64,000 nt of DNA from Methanoregula sp. SKADARSKE-2 (GCA_030919125.1 CP121470.1:1720391-1784390), one strand, 5' to 3'; numbered from the stretch's first letter, positions 55,316 through 64,000 are shown. Translations and numbers: made by a program. Notes: generated by a model not told the origin, from the letters alone.

Positions 55316-56352
55316 TGGTCAAAGAGTTACTCAGGAAATTATCGAACGCCCACGGGGTGTCGGGCAGCGAAGGCAGCATCTTTGCGGTGATCAAAAAAGA
55401 GCTCAAGGGTCACGTGGATGAGATCCGCGAGGATGCGATGGGCAACCTGATCGCGGTAAAGAAAGGCAACAAGTTCAAGGTGATGCTCGCGGCCCACATG
55501 GATGAGATTGGCCTGATGGTGAAGTATATCGATGAGAAGGGCTTCATCCGGTTCGTAACGCTCGGGGGCTGGTATGGCCCGACCCTTGCTGCGCAGCGGG
55601 TTATCCTTCACACCGGCAAAGGCGATATCCCGGGCGTCATTGGCGGCAAGCCACCTCACATGATGGACGAGGATGAGCGCAAGAAGGGGGTCAAGATGGA
55701 GGATATGTTCATCGATGTCGGTGCATCGAAACGTGACGAGGCCGAGGCGCTCGGGATCGAGATTGGGACGCCTATCACGATCGATCGCGAGTTCTGCGAA
55801 CTCGCGGGTGGCCGGGTCACGGGAAAAGCGTTCGACAACCGTGCGGGGGTCGCGATGCTCATCAAGACGCTAAAAGAAGTCAGATCACCGCTTACGATCT
55901 ATGCAGTCTTCACTGTGCAGGAAGAAGTCGGCCTGAAAGGGGCACGGACGAGCGCCTACCAGCTTGACCCCGACTGCGCCATTGCGACCGATGTCACGAT
56001 CCCGGGCGATCATCCGGGGATCGAGATGCGGGACGCTCCCTGCGAGATGGGTAAGGGCCCGGTTGTCACCATTGTCGATTCGAGCGGCCGCGGGCTCATC
56101 GCAAGCAGGAAGATGGTCAACTGGCTCAAGGCCGCTGCGGAGGCGAACCAGGTGAACATCCAGCTCGAGGTCGGGAGCGGGGGCACGACCGACGCGACAG
56201 CGATCCACCTGACAAAGGGCGGGATTCCGTCAACGACCGTGAGTATTCCTTCGCGCTATATTCACTCGCCCTGCGAGGTTCTGGACCTTCATGACCTGGA
56301 GGAGGCTGTCGTGTTGCTGACGACTGCGCTGAGCCGGAAGCCGGACCTTTAA
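55315..56352 (+). CDS. M42-family aminopeptidase (TET-type)
   Basis: 345 residues of the M42 metallopeptidase family. Metal ligands are visible in AAHMDEIGLMV (His and Asp), GKAFDNRAGVA (bridging Asp), TVQEEVGLKGA (catalytic and metal Glu), ATDVTIPGDH (Asp) and the C-terminal PSRYIHSPCE (His). These enzymes form tetrahedral dodecamers that trim peptides to amino acids. Co-transcription with an aminotransferase suggests amino-acid salvage. The stop is followed closely by the IS481 element at 56375. Confidence 0.93.
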   Translation: MVKELLRKLSNAHGVSGSEGSIFAVIKKELKGHVDEIREDAMGNLIAVKKGNKFKVMLAAHMDEIGLMVKYIDEKGFIRFVTLGGWYGPTLAAQRVILHTGKGDIPGVIGGKPPHMMDEDERKKGVKMEDMFIDVGASKRDEAEALGIEIGTPITIDREFCELAGGRVTGKAFDNRAGVAMLIKTLKEVRSPLTIYAVFTVQEEVGLKGARTSAYQLDPDCAIATDVTIPGDHPGIEMRDAPCEMGKGPVVTIVDSSGRGLIASRKMVNWLKAAAEANQVNIQLEVGSGGTTDATAIHLTKGGIPSTTVSIPSRYIHSPCEVLDLHDLEEAVVLLTTALSRKPDL

Positions 56353-56374
56353 ATTTTCTCTCAAAACCTGAAAT

Positions 56375-57344
56375 TGTGATATCCCGAATTGATTTTACAC
56401 ATATAACCATTTCTGCGCATATTTCAGAATTCTCTCCTGGGGTAGACGGTACCAGAATGCGTTATAAGGCTCATCGAAATCGAGACTCACTCATGTGAGG
56501 TTTGATGACATTGTGCCAGTGAAGAATTTTATCGACAGAACCGAACTTCGCGATCCTTCGTTCGACTTCTCTGAAGAACCGTTCAATTTTGCCGTTCGTT
56601 TGAGGGTGTTTTATCCTGGTTGGGATGTGTTTTATGTTGTGATGAACAAGGAACTCTCTGAATTTATGATGGGCCTGTTCACGGTTCCGAGCTGAAACGA
56701 ATTGTGTACTGTTGTCAGTGAGGATCTCGCGGGGCGTACCGTACATCTGGAATCCCTGATTCAGCACCGTGAGAGTGTTCTCGGTAGTTGGAGAATCGAA
56801 TACCCCGTAGCAGGTGATGAGGCGGGATGAATCATCCATGAATGCGATCAGCCATTTCTTCGATCCTTCAAGTTCGAACTCTTTCCAGTCTCCCTGCCCC
56901 ATCGACATGGAATGAGTACGTTCATACCGAACATATTTCCGCTGTTGCCGTTTTTTCATGTTGATCTCCACCAGACCGTGGTTCAACAATACCCGATAGA
57001 TTCGATTATGCGGGATATGGATCCCGTGTGTTTCCTCAATCTTCTTCTCCAGATGGATTGGACCAATGTTGTTGGATTGATAGGTTGCGAGGATCAACTC
57101 TTCTGCTCGATCATCGATGGCGTGGGGCTTTCTTCCAGATTGCCTGAGTACCGGATATTCTCCCGATTCTCTGAACGGGTTGATGAACTGATACACTCGT
57201 TGACGGGTAATCTGGAAATACCGGGCAATCTCAACAACGGGTTTATCATTGACACATTGCTGAATGATCCTCTGGATATCCCCATTCGATAAGTTGCTCA
57301 AATCGGTATTTACATCTGATGTCAAATGATTTCGGGATAGGGCA
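56375..57344 (-). mobile_element. IS481-family element, complete copy
   Basis: A 970-base element. Its left end is TGTGATATCCCGAAT and its right end, read inward, is TGCCCTATCCCGAAA, matching over most positions as terminal inverted repeats. The single transposase gene fills 56471-57325 on the minus strand. No clear target-site duplication is visible. The shorter sibling at 29787-30492 shares nearly every base, which implies recent transposition. Confidence 0.88.
56471..57325 (-). CDS. IS481-family transposase
   Basis: 284 residues. The N-terminal helix-turn-helix region has VVEIARYFQITRQRVYQFINPF (about 30-51). The catalytic core has the three acidic residues in IAFMDDSSR, ILTDNSTQF and NGKIERFFREVE, with HIPTRIKHPQTNGK before the Glu, a hallmark of this family. 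The frame is intact and the copy may be active. Its 5' end lies only about 20 bases inside the element's right terminal repeat. Confidence 0.92.
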   Translation of the reverse strand: MTSDVNTDLSNLSNGDIQRIIQQCVNDKPVVEIARYFQITRQRVYQFINPFRESGEYPVLRQSGRKPHAIDDRAEELILATYQSNNIGPIHLEKKIEETHGIHIPHNRIYRVLLNHGLVEINMKKRQQRKYVRYERTHSMSMGQGDWKEFELEGSKKWLIAFMDDSSRLITCYGVFDSPTTENTLTVLNQGFQMYGTPREILTDNSTQFVSARNREQAHHKFREFLVHHNIKHIPTRIKHPQTNGKIERFFREVERRIAKFGSVDKILHWHNVIKPHMSESRFR

Positions 57345-57479
57345 AAAAACGAATTTTTTTTAATTGCCTTCTTATTATCGCATCGTCTCAGGCTTGTTCC
57401 GGATTCGGGTCTTCAGGAACCCCCGATTTGAGGAACAAACAAAAATAACCCCATCCTTGAGAAGACAGGCAAGAATTTC

Positions 57480-57735
57480 TGAGATACTTTGTTCCCCCCC
57501 GATGCAGCAGCGTCTTCGAGCAATCTCACCTTTTTTCCATCGTACGATACGGTCAGCACAATGGTCGGTCAGCAATCTCCCGGTTATGCGTAATGATGAC
57601 GATCGTCTGGCTTTTTGCTGGAGATCTTCCGAGAAATTTCATGACCCGGCAGGTTTCATTTCCGTCAAGTCCCGTCATGGTTTTGTCCAGGAGAAGGACC
57701 TCCGGGTGCCCGGCAACGACTCAGGTTATTGAGGC
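57480..57735 (-). pseudogene. C-terminal fragment of an ABC-transporter ATPase
   Basis: On the minus strand the frame gives VVAGHPEVLLLDKTMTGLDGNE (Walker B/D-loop region, with DEP changed to DKT) and TIVIITHNREIAD (H-loop). A frameshift after IAD moves the ending CADRIVRWKKGEI to another frame. This is the last third of a MacB/LolD-like ATPase. The Walker A half is absent, probably lost when the neighbouring IS elements arrived. Confidence 0.7.
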
Positions 57736-57894
57736 GTCCTCCCCGCGAGACCAAAGAGATCGAGATATTTTGTAGGGACGGGGCAGGCATTCTCAAGAGC
57801 TCTGTTCAATCCGGCTTTCCCTAGTAGTCCCCGACAATTGAATATATAGATTTTATTGGAAAGTACTTTATTTAAGTACTTACTATAAAGTTTC

Positions 57895-58615
57895 AATGAA
57901 GAAGCGGTATGTTCAGGAAAAACGATCGGCCGCGTCTTAAAAAAACGAGTTAAAACCTCACCTGCGGCAATGCTGGGTTATTCCGCCGCAACAAAACGCT
58001 GAATTTGTTGCTCACATGGAGGATATCCTGGAACTCTATCACCGACCTTATGATCCGGAAGTTCCTCTGATTTGTATGGATGAAAAATCGGTCCAGTTAT
58101 CGGAGACTCCCGGGATTCGTTGCCAGCGACTCCCCGGTATCCCGTTCGATATGATTATGAGTATACACGAAATGGAACTGCCTCAATATTCCTCTTCACT
58201 AAAACCCCTGAAAGGAGGGAGGAGAGTTAATCCCCGCAAGCACAGAAAAAAAGTGGATTGGGCTCACGAAGTTAGAGAGTTACTCGAGATTGATTATCCG
58301 AACGCCAGAAAAATAATTCTTATCTGCGATAACCTGAACACCCACACGATTGGAGCATTTTATGAGGCGTTTCCTCCGGAGGAAGCTTCGATTCTTGTCA
58401 AACGCCTGGAGATCCATAACACCCCCATACATGGGAGCTGGCTCAACATCGCTGAAATTGAATTAAGTGCGTTATCCCGTCAATGTCTTGATCGAAGATT
58501 GATAATCTGGAATTGCTTATCCACGAAACAAAAAAGTGGGAAACTTCCAGAAACAATAACCAGAAACTGGTCGACTGGCAGTTTACTTCTGAAAGTGCAA
58601 GGATTAAACTAAAAC
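57895..58615 (+). pseudogene. Degenerate IS630-family transposase
   Basis: Sequence from about 57945 (WVIPPQQNAEFVAHMEDILELYH) to 58612 matches IS630-type DDE transposases: LICMDEKSVQL (first Asp), IILICDNLNTHT (second Asp), and NTPIHGSWLNIAEIELS (Glu). Between the first two, a stretch reads correctly (RYDYEYTRNGTASIFLF) only in another frame. One base lost near 58143 and one gained near 58200 compensate each other, so the main frame stays open but carries about 20 wrong residues. The N-terminal HTH part is broken by stops, and the C-terminus is shifted. Element ends were not found. Confidence 0.75.
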
Positions 58616-58856
58616 GACTCTACCATCAATTTTAAGTGTCTCGCTCTACTAGCGTTGCGTGCCCCCACCTTTTTTCACAATTATTTGTTGAACCCTTAAC
58701 TCAATCTCAAATCCGACCCCCCTCTCCCGATCATCCGCACCTTCCGGTGAGAAGTAAAACCCGGGGCGGCCGGTCTTTTTGGCGTAGCATCTCCGGAATA
58801 AAGATATTAAAACTTTCTATGACTGAAAATTATTTTGCACTCAACAAAAACCCCGT

Positions 58857-58873
58857 GTGCTAATGATTAGCAC
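58857..58873. promoter_or_regulatory. 17-base palindrome, Fur-box-like operator candidate
   Basis: GTGCTAATGATTAGCAC is a perfect inverted repeat of eight bases around one central G. Its inner 15 bases have the 7-1-7 form of Fur-family sites (TGATAATnATTATCA) with one symmetric change per arm. It lies about 36-52 bases before the microprotein start at 58909, downstream of AT-rich AAATTATTTT, where an operator would block transcription. Confidence 0.55.
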
Positions 58874-58908
58874 CCTTTGCTATAACCTCAAAGGAGGTGA
58901 GCGAAAAA

Positions 58909-58983
58909 ATGTTTGACTGGAATATCTTCCTTAACATCATCATCGCGATTCTCCAGGCCATCATGCATTACCTGCCCAAATAA
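58909..58983 (+). CDS. 24-residue hydrophobic microprotein with a perfect Shine-Dalgarno
   Basis: ATG to TAA encodes MFDWNIFLNIIIAILQAIMHYLPK, a single short hydrophobic helix with Asp near the start and Lys at the end, enough to span or lie in a membrane. AAGGAGGTGA (58890-58899) precedes the ATG by nine bases and pairs fully with the 3' end of archaeal 16S rRNA, far stronger than most starts in this window. A palindrome lies just upstream. I recognise no family. Small membrane regulators, toxin-like peptides and leaderless bacteriocin-type peptides are all possible. Confidence 0.6.
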   Translation: MFDWNIFLNIIIAILQAIMHYLPK

Positions 58984-59013
58984 GGGGGCGGATTTTTGGA
59001 GGTCAAAAAGAGG

Positions 59014-59070
59014 ATGGCCGTTCTCATGCAATCACCATTCTTGGGAAACGACTACAACTTTTTTTGTTGA
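59014..59070 (+). CDS. Possible second micro-ORF (18 residues) in the same transcript
   Basis: GGAGGT (58998-59003) lies about ten bases before an ATG at 59014 that opens 18 codons to a TGA (MAVLMQSPFLGNDYNFFC). It follows the 24-residue microprotein by 30 bases. The ribosome-binding site is good but the frame is very short, so this is tentative. Confidence 0.3.
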   Translation: MAVLMQSPFLGNDYNFFC

Positions 59071-59177
59071 GAACGACCGATGAACTGTCCTTTCCCTTCG
59101 CGGTTTTCTCCCGACAGTCAGCCAAAAATGCTCAGGGAAGCAATCTCCATCCTGCCTGGATCAACTCTCCGTTAACT

Positions 59178-59738
59178 TCACGATCTTCCCCCCAGAATCA
59201 GATAGTGATAGGGCCCGGCATCGCGAACGGACAGAATACCAAACCCTCCGGATTCTATCATGCGCCGGGCCTTTTCGATGGAAAACCTCTTCTGCAACGG
59301 CGGGCCAAATTCCATCGGTTGATCCATCCAGTCGAGATCAGCGAGATGGCCGGACGGCTTGAGCGTAATCCGGGCATTGCGGATAACCTGCCCGGGATCG
59401 CAAAAGTCATGGAGAGTGATGCCAAAGAAGACAAGATCGGCACACCCTTCGCAGGGAACTGCAATCTCAGCTTCGCCCGACCGGGCAACGATATTTTTCA
59501 GCCCCTCCCGTTCTGCCTGTTGGCAAAGACGGGCGATCGCATCTGCATCGATATCAACGGCATATACCCGTCTCCGGTTCCCGACTTTCCGGGCGGCCGG
59601 AAGAGCGAAGTAACCATCACCACATCCCATGTCCCCAAAGACCATGCCGGGTCCAAGCCCTATCATGCCAAAAATCTCTTCCGGATCCTGCCACGTCCGC
59701 CGTTCAGGATCATCTGCTCTGAACTGCCGTCTGCTCAT
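59178..59738 (-). CDS. Class I SAM-dependent methyltransferase
   Basis: 186 residues. Motif I is GMVFGDMGCGDGYFALPAA (about 35-53), then VYAVDIDADAIARL (acidic end of strand 2), EIAVPCEGCADLVFFGITLHDF and the late LKPSGHLADLDW. This resembles the UbiE/ArsM-like small methyltransferases found in methanogens. The N-terminal RTWQDPEEIFGMIGL is typical of that group. Substrate is unknown. It is monocistronic and reads toward the microprotein locus. Confidence 0.82.
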   Translation of the reverse strand: MSRRQFRADDPERRTWQDPEEIFGMIGLGPGMVFGDMGCGDGYFALPAARKVGNRRRVYAVDIDADAIARLCQQAEREGLKNIVARSGEAEIAVPCEGCADLVFFGITLHDFCDPGQVIRNARITLKPSGHLADLDWMDQPMEFGPPLQKRFSIEKARRMIESGGFGILSVRDAGPYHYLILGGRS

Positions 59739-59912
59739 GAAAACACGTAAGGGGTCTGTTAATCAGGAAAGAATATGTAGTTTCTCCCGATCGGGTTAAA
59801 AGAGCAGAAAAAAGTTCGAACCGATCTTTTGGGATACCCCGGAGATCGTAATTACCGGAATCTGTGATGGTGCGACAACGTTCGATTTGGAGAGGACCTG
59901 ATGACCCTGGCT

Positions 59913-60650
59913 TTAGAGGTTTTGCACGGGAATGAAACTGTTACCCACGGTGGGGGGGTTGATGAGCCGGGGGAGGTTGATCCCAAGGGCTTCCTTGAGG
60001 ATATCTTCAACAGTCTCCACAGGTACGAAGCCTACCTCGCCCCGTACGTCTGCCGGCACATCTTCCAGATCCCGCAGGTTCTCCTTGGGGAGGATGATCT
60101 TCCGGATTCCCGTCCGGTGAGCAGCAAGAACTTTCTCTTTAATCCCACCGACCGGAAGGACAGCACCACTCAGGGTGATCTCTCCGGTCATCGCGATCTT
60201 CGGGTCAACGGTTTTACCCGTGATCAGCGAAGCAAGCGATGTGAAGAGCGTTACACCGGCTGAAGGCCCGTCCTTGGGTGTAGCTCCCGAGGGGACGTGT
60301 ATGTGGATATCGCTCTTGATAAAGTCGAAGCTGTTCGTGGTATGAGCGAGCCGCGACTGTATCAGGCTTAACAAGAACTTCGCAGGCTCCTTCATGACAT
60401 CTCCCAGTTGGCCGGTCAGGATCAGTTCGCCTTTCCCCGGCATGAAAGTCCCCTCGATAAAGAGGATATCTCCCCCGACGGGTGATCAGGCAAGGCCGGT
60501 CACCACACCCGCAACCCTCTCTTTTCGTCCGTCTTCCTGCCGGATGATCTCTTTTCCCAGGATCGCATCAAGCATCCCGGCTTTTACCATGAACGGGAGA
60601 TCGACTTTTACGGAAATAATCCTTTCAGATACATGCCGTGCAGGATCGGG
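59913..60650 (-). pseudogene. Orphan C-terminal (protease) domain of Lon
   Basis: The minus strand encodes the Lon proteolytic domain: VAGVVTGLA, then a TGA (about 60486) where the family has Trp, then [33 protein letters not shown], the catalytic serine motif [11 protein letters not shown] and the catalytic lysine region [21 protein letters not shown]. The AAA+ ATPase and N-terminal domains are entirely missing; sequence beyond about 60650 is not Lon-like. It follows the soluble LonA type rather than the membrane LonB usual in archaea. Both the nonsense codon and truncation indicate a pseudogene, though the 176-residue piece from 60443 could be translated. Confidence 0.82.
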
Positions 60651-60799
60651 ATCTGAGATCGAGCCGGGTAATACCCTAGCCCGATCACTCGATAATGGAA
60701 GAGCGAAAAAAAAGATGAAAGGAATTTTTGCGTCCACAAAACAGAAATTTTCCTCATGAAGACAATACCCTTCATGAGGCTCTCCGGTCTCGGCCCGGT

Positions 60800-61135
60800 T
60801 CAGATATACCGGTTTTTCCTGAGCCAGTCTGTCTGGGGTTTGAGATAACGGTAAACGATATCGCATTTCTCATCCTGAATGCTCCAGGGTATTACGATTA
60901 CGGTATCGCCTTCACGGATCCATGCCCGTTTCTTGATCTTGCCCTTGATCCTGCCCATCCGGGTTACCCCATCGATGCACCTGACCCGGATATGATTTGC
61001 TCCAAGCATTGTCTCTGCAAGGGCAAACTGTTCGTTCGCCCATTTTTTTGGTAACCGGACCCTGACGGTTGGAGTCCCATCGGGATTTACTGCGTTCAGA
61101 TCCGGTTCTTCATCCTTTTTTTTAAAAGCTGCCAT
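60800..61135 (-). CDS. Translation initiation factor aIF1A
   Basis: 111 residues of the S1-like OB fold of archaeal/eukaryotic IF1A. Typical segments are TVRVRLPKKWANEQFALAETMLGANHIRVRCIDG, RMGRIKGKIKKRAWIREGDTVIVIPW and the conserved C-terminal CDIVYRYLKPQTDWLR. It binds the A site of the small ribosomal subunit during initiation. The start at 61135 precedes a charged, acidic N-terminal tail usual for archaeal members. The gene is intact in a region of broken neighbours. Confidence 0.95.
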   Translation of the reverse strand: MAAFKKKDEEPDLNAVNPDGTPTVRVRLPKKWANEQFALAETMLGANHIRVRCIDGVTRMGRIKGKIKKRAWIREGDTVIVIPWSIQDEKCDIVYRYLKPQTDWLRKNRYI

Positions 61136-61418
61136 TCAACCAACTGCGTTATCTTTGAATCATAGGTGTGCTGACATGTTGAAGATATGTATGGAGATAC
61201 CCCAAAAAGACAATTTAACCTTTTGTTTTATCAAAAAAATTCAGGCAGGTTATTCTTTTGGTTATTTTTGGGCAAAAGGATCACCTACGCTTTTTTGTTT
61301 TACCTTTTTTCGCAGGTGCCACAACAGGAATAAGGTCAACCCCCCAAATCCTTCCGGGGAGACCCGGTACCTGCGGGAGAGGCAGAAACGGTTCTATTGC
61401 TTTAACCCCGGATCCTAA
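61136..61418. other. Gap upstream of aIF1A without recognised gene
   Basis: AT-rich on the aIF1A side (the minus-strand promoter is expected here), with several poly-A/T runs. The plus-strand frames of 81-87 codons have poor composition and no ribosome-binding site. Confidence 0.45.
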
Positions 61419-62100
61419 TTATTTATCCGGGTGCCGGAGTTCCTGCCTTATCGGTAAGACTTTTTTTGAGGCGATATTGGGGATCCCGGCAGGGACGCCA
61501 TAATAACCTGTATCAAAGGAAGGGCCCGGAACAATTGTCGCTGTACCGCAATTGCCCTGGATATGTACTGCACCGGAGTAGTCCAGTCGCCCGAAAAATT
61601 TCCGATCTCCCGAGGAAGCCGGGCGGTGTGAGAGAGGAATCTGCGATCGGTTCGCAGGGCTTTGCAACGGTATTTTGAAGATGGGATGATGACGTGATCT
61701 CCGGATTACAACGGCCGGTACCTGTTTATTGCCTGCCCCATGTCCCGGGAGTCCGGGTTTTTTGAAATATCCTTCACTCTCTTTCTCAAAGACCGGAGAA
61801 TTCCAAAGAGGAGTCTCCGGTTTGTCCGCCCGCTTTTTTGGCAGTACGTACTTCACCACGAACGGATCCCTGGAGACTTTTGTAACGATATCTCCTTGAG
61901 GAAATGCCGTTAAAACTTTTTTGTCCCGGGGGGATAAGCTGAAGCTCACCTGCAGTTGTGCAATCGCCCGGAAACCGTCACATTTCATCCCAATCCACAT
62001 AGAGATCAATGAGCGCACGAGCAATTCCCGCTACCAAAACCGGCCCCCTCTTTTCCGGTGCCGTCATCTCAGATTCAGGACACGAAACTTCCTGCGAGGT
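61419..62100 (-). pseudogene. Remnant of an unidentified gene, possibly ATPase-like
   Basis: Two minus-strand frames join into one coding-like stretch: VLVAGIARALIDLYVDWDEM in one frame (to about 61975) and then GFRAIAQLQVSFSLSPRDKKVLTAFPQGDIVTKVSRDPFVVKYVLPKK in the next. The second part recalls the C-terminal tail of HerA/DUF87-type ATPases, but I cannot confirm that. The remaining sequence toward 61419 becomes unconvincing (RRSRHHPIFKIPLQ). A frameshift at about 61980 and the lack of an ATPase core suggest a decayed gene end. Confidence 0.4.
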
Positions 62101-62119
62101 CGGTCCTTGTGTCCGGTAA

Positions 62120-63711
62120 GATGGATCTGAAACTGGAGCTCTCTCGCGATATATCGTTACCAGCCCAAGCTGGGTTCGATCGCTCACGGTCATCGTTCTT
62201 CTCTGCGGCTGCGTCGAACTCATGGCAATACTCTGGCGCGGGAAAGGTCTCATCCATCCCACCCTCTTTCCCTTGGCCGTATATTTCCTTCCTGCGCTCG
62301 TGGCATTCGGCCTTACCCCCGGGCTGACACGGAAATTTCGGGGGAAACTCACCTACGAATGGTCGGGCCTTACTGCCGCAATCGGCCTCGTTATCTTGCT
62401 CCTTATCTCGCTCTCTCCGGTCCTGCTGATCAGCTCCTCCTTCCCGGTCTTCTTTGCCATCTCGCTTGCTTTTGTCCTCTCCTTCAGGATGCTCCTCCTT
62501 GCAGCGGTCGTCGATTTCCATCTTCGCAGGGTCGTCGTCCCTGCCCTCCTCCACTCCGGTATCGCGATCGCGGGCGCCACACCCTTCCTCGGTCTCCAGT
62601 TCCTGCAGCTCTCCATCCTGCTCCATATCAGCTTCGCCCTCGGGGTTCTTGTATTTATTATCGTAATCGAGCGCCCGATGAAGGCCAACTTCAGGGTCGG
62701 TCCTCTCGAGCTTGCCAACGCGTTCCTTGCCCACCTCTCTGAAGGAAGCAGGAAACTCGACGATTTCTTCCGGAGTGTCGGCGAGAGCATTGTCGTGCCC
62801 CAGGTCTCCCTTGTCCTGGAACGTGCGGGAAAGGAGAGGATTGTCGTTACGATCTCAAACGTCCACCCGGGCCCCCTGGGGGAGATTGGCGGGAGCAACC
62901 TCCCGAAGATCCTCCACGGGAGATGCTCGAGAAGGGATCGCTGGTCTTTTACGGCTTTGCTTCGCACGATTTTAACCCGGTCGATGAGACAGAGGTTAAG
63001 AGTGTGGGTAATGACGTCCTCGCTTCTCTTCCGAAATCCTGCATAAACCCCCTCTGCACCCCTGCCACACGCTTCCGGTATAGATCTGTGGATGTGCTCT
63101 CCCAGGTATTTGGCGATACCATTCCTGTAGCCGCGACCCGGTCGCCCCTCGTTACCGAGGATCTTGATTTCTCGGTCGGGTTTGCAATCATGAAATCCGG
63201 GGAGAAATTCTTCCGCCATGTCGGGTTCATCGATACTCACAACTGCATGGACTCACTCGAGGACGGGGTCTACCCGGCAACCGAACGTGTGATGGAGTAT
63301 ATCGGGGCGTCCGAGGCTGCGTTTTCTGCAATGGCGCAGCGGGAACAGGTCCCGTTCTCGGCGGGATACGCAACCCGGAGACTCCCGTTTTCCTGGGCCG
63401 AAGGGTTTGGCGATCTGGGCATCCAGGTCCTGGTGATCGTTGTTGACGGGCAAACGACCCCATATCTCCTCTTTGACGGGAACAACATGCAGACCGGGAC
63501 ACGGGACGAGATCCGGAAACGGTTGCTTTCCCATCTTGACGAGTGCGAGGTTATGACCACCGATACCCACGTGGTCAATACCGTCTCCGGCAGGAACCAG
63601 GTTGGGCTGAAGATCCCTCTGGATAATTTTTACCCTTTTGTCGAAGAAGCCGTATGGGATGCAGTTTCGGACGCCGCACCCGCACGCACAGTCGGCGATA
63701 CGGCCTGGTGA
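62120..63711 (+). pseudogene. Frameshifted DUF2070 membrane protein gene
   Basis: Start-region codons from about 62120 (MDLKLELSR) shift one base before RYIVTSPSWVRSLTVIVLLCG. The frame then continues through several membrane segments (about 62220-62670) and the first soluble region (VTISNVHPGPLGEIGGSNLPKIL). A second frameshift near 62925 moves to the frame of LEKGSLVFYGFASHDFNPVDE, which runs to the stop at 63711 with DTHNCMD and LLFDGNNMQTG. Pieces match DUF2070, a euryarchaeal membrane family of unknown function. The protein is also shorter than usual, so internal sequence may be missing. Confidence 0.78.
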
Positions 63712-63818
63712 CGGTCAAAACGCGGCATATGACGTTTGGACAGAGATAGGATTATCAGCGAAAGAAGCCGACATACATCAGGAAATTCCGTTAAATCGGG
63801 GACTTTCGGGGAAAAACC

Positions 63819-64000
63819 ATGGAGATCACGACCGCAATCCGTGAGGGGGCAACGATCCTGACCATCACCGGCAGGGTGGATACCGCGACAGCGCCGGCAC
63901 TGGAACGGGAGATCAACCACCAGATAGAGCAGGGAAACAGAAAGATCCTTCTCAATTTTTCAGGCGTCTCATATATCAGCAGCGGCGGCCTTCGCGTCCT
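63819..64000 (+). CDS. STAS-domain anti-sigma-factor-antagonist-like protein (partial)
   Basis: The gene starts at the ATG at 63819 and runs off the window after 60 residues. The sequence shows the STAS fold: a beta start (MEITTAIREGATILTITGRVDTATAPALE), then KILLNFSGVSYISSGGLRVL with the conserved serine that is phosphorylated in SpoIIAA-like proteins. In archaea such proteins belong to phospho-relay or signalling modules, often beside PP2C phosphatases and serine kinases; those would lie beyond the window. Confidence 0.88.
   Translation, partial: MEITTAIREGATILTITGRVDTATAPALEREINHQIEQGNRKILLNFSGVSYISSGGLRV

Noticed and set aside
1-64000. CRISPR arrays, rRNA genes, replication origin repeats
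   Set aside because: I saw no regularly spaced short repeats, no rRNA-like sequence, and no cluster of origin-type repeats near orc/cdc6, which is absent from the window.

Overview
The window comes from a hydrogenotrophic methanogenic archaeon, most likely of the order Methanomicrobiales (Methanoregula/Methanosphaerula-like). The evidence is archaeal information-processing genes (TBP, MCM, RFC, NMD3, aIF1A, an RPA-associated OB-fold protein), archaeal CoA and tetrahydromethanopterin enzymes (pantoate kinase, phosphopantothenate synthetase, MptD), pyruvoyl arginine decarboxylase, DUF3821-type surface proteins and TATA boxes close to start codons. The assignment rests on gene families and was not checked against a database.

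Layout. 1-5.8 kb: the end of an unknown gene, a possible PD-(D/E)XK-like protein, an archaeal glutamate-synthase-domain protein, a damaged IS5 copy and an AIR-synthase-related protein. 5.8-17.0 kb: a tightly packed minus-strand superoperon read from 17.0 down to 5.8 kb (rfcS, mcm, mptD, a TatD-like hydrolase, DUF424, nmd3, a Taw2/Trm5-like methyltransferase, coaBC, pantoate kinase, phosphopantothenate synthetase, a second RFC small subunit, a methyltransferase). 17.1-24.3 kb: surface and TPR proteins, the RPA-associated/phosphoesterase/Lhr-helicase operon, an unusual secreted cysteine-rich peptide, and TBP. 24.5-29.4 kb: an accessory block dominated by broken genes (acyl-CoA synthetase, DUF1254, Fic, CDGSH, N-formylglutamate amidohydrolase, flavin disulfide reductase) around an intact tRNA-Leu, a TTG-start rubredoxin and an HNH nuclease. 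The 3' end of the tRNA is repeated about 0.66 kb downstream. 29.4-36.0 kb: a small conserved-looking protein, an IS481 deletion derivative, an RND (MMPL) transporter with its COG1361 partner, and a complete IS5 copy. 36.0-42.2 kb: an ABC/YyaL deletion chimera, a PNPOx-like flavoprotein, an MBL-rhodanese gene lacking its 5' end, a LigT-phosphoesterase fusion, a HAD hydrolase and PdaD. 42.2-50.4 kb: a bacterial-type acetyl-CoA synthase operon (acsB-acsD-acsC-acsV-core metE-cooC). 50.5-56.4 kb: a surface protein, a broken ACT-MBL gene, and the operon of 6-phospho-3-hexuloisomerase, an aminotransferase and an M42 aminopeptidase. 56.4-64 kb: a complete IS481 copy, remnants of ABC, IS630, Lon and DUF2070 genes, aIF1A, a methyltransferase, a STAS protein, and a microprotein behind a perfect palindrome and a perfect Shine-Dalgarno.

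How the parts work together. The intact core supplies replication (MCM, two RFC small subunits, RPA-associated protein, Lhr helicase), transcription initiation (TBP), ribosome and tRNA maturation, and the archaeal route to CoA. The acs operon would make or cleave acetyl-CoA from methyl-corrinoid protein, CO and CoA; its methionine-synthase-like member probably draws methyl groups from the same corrinoid protein. No CO dehydrogenase gene lies in the window. Housekeeping genes are open throughout while accessory genes carry many stops and frameshifts, so the lesions look like genuine decay rather than general sequencing error.
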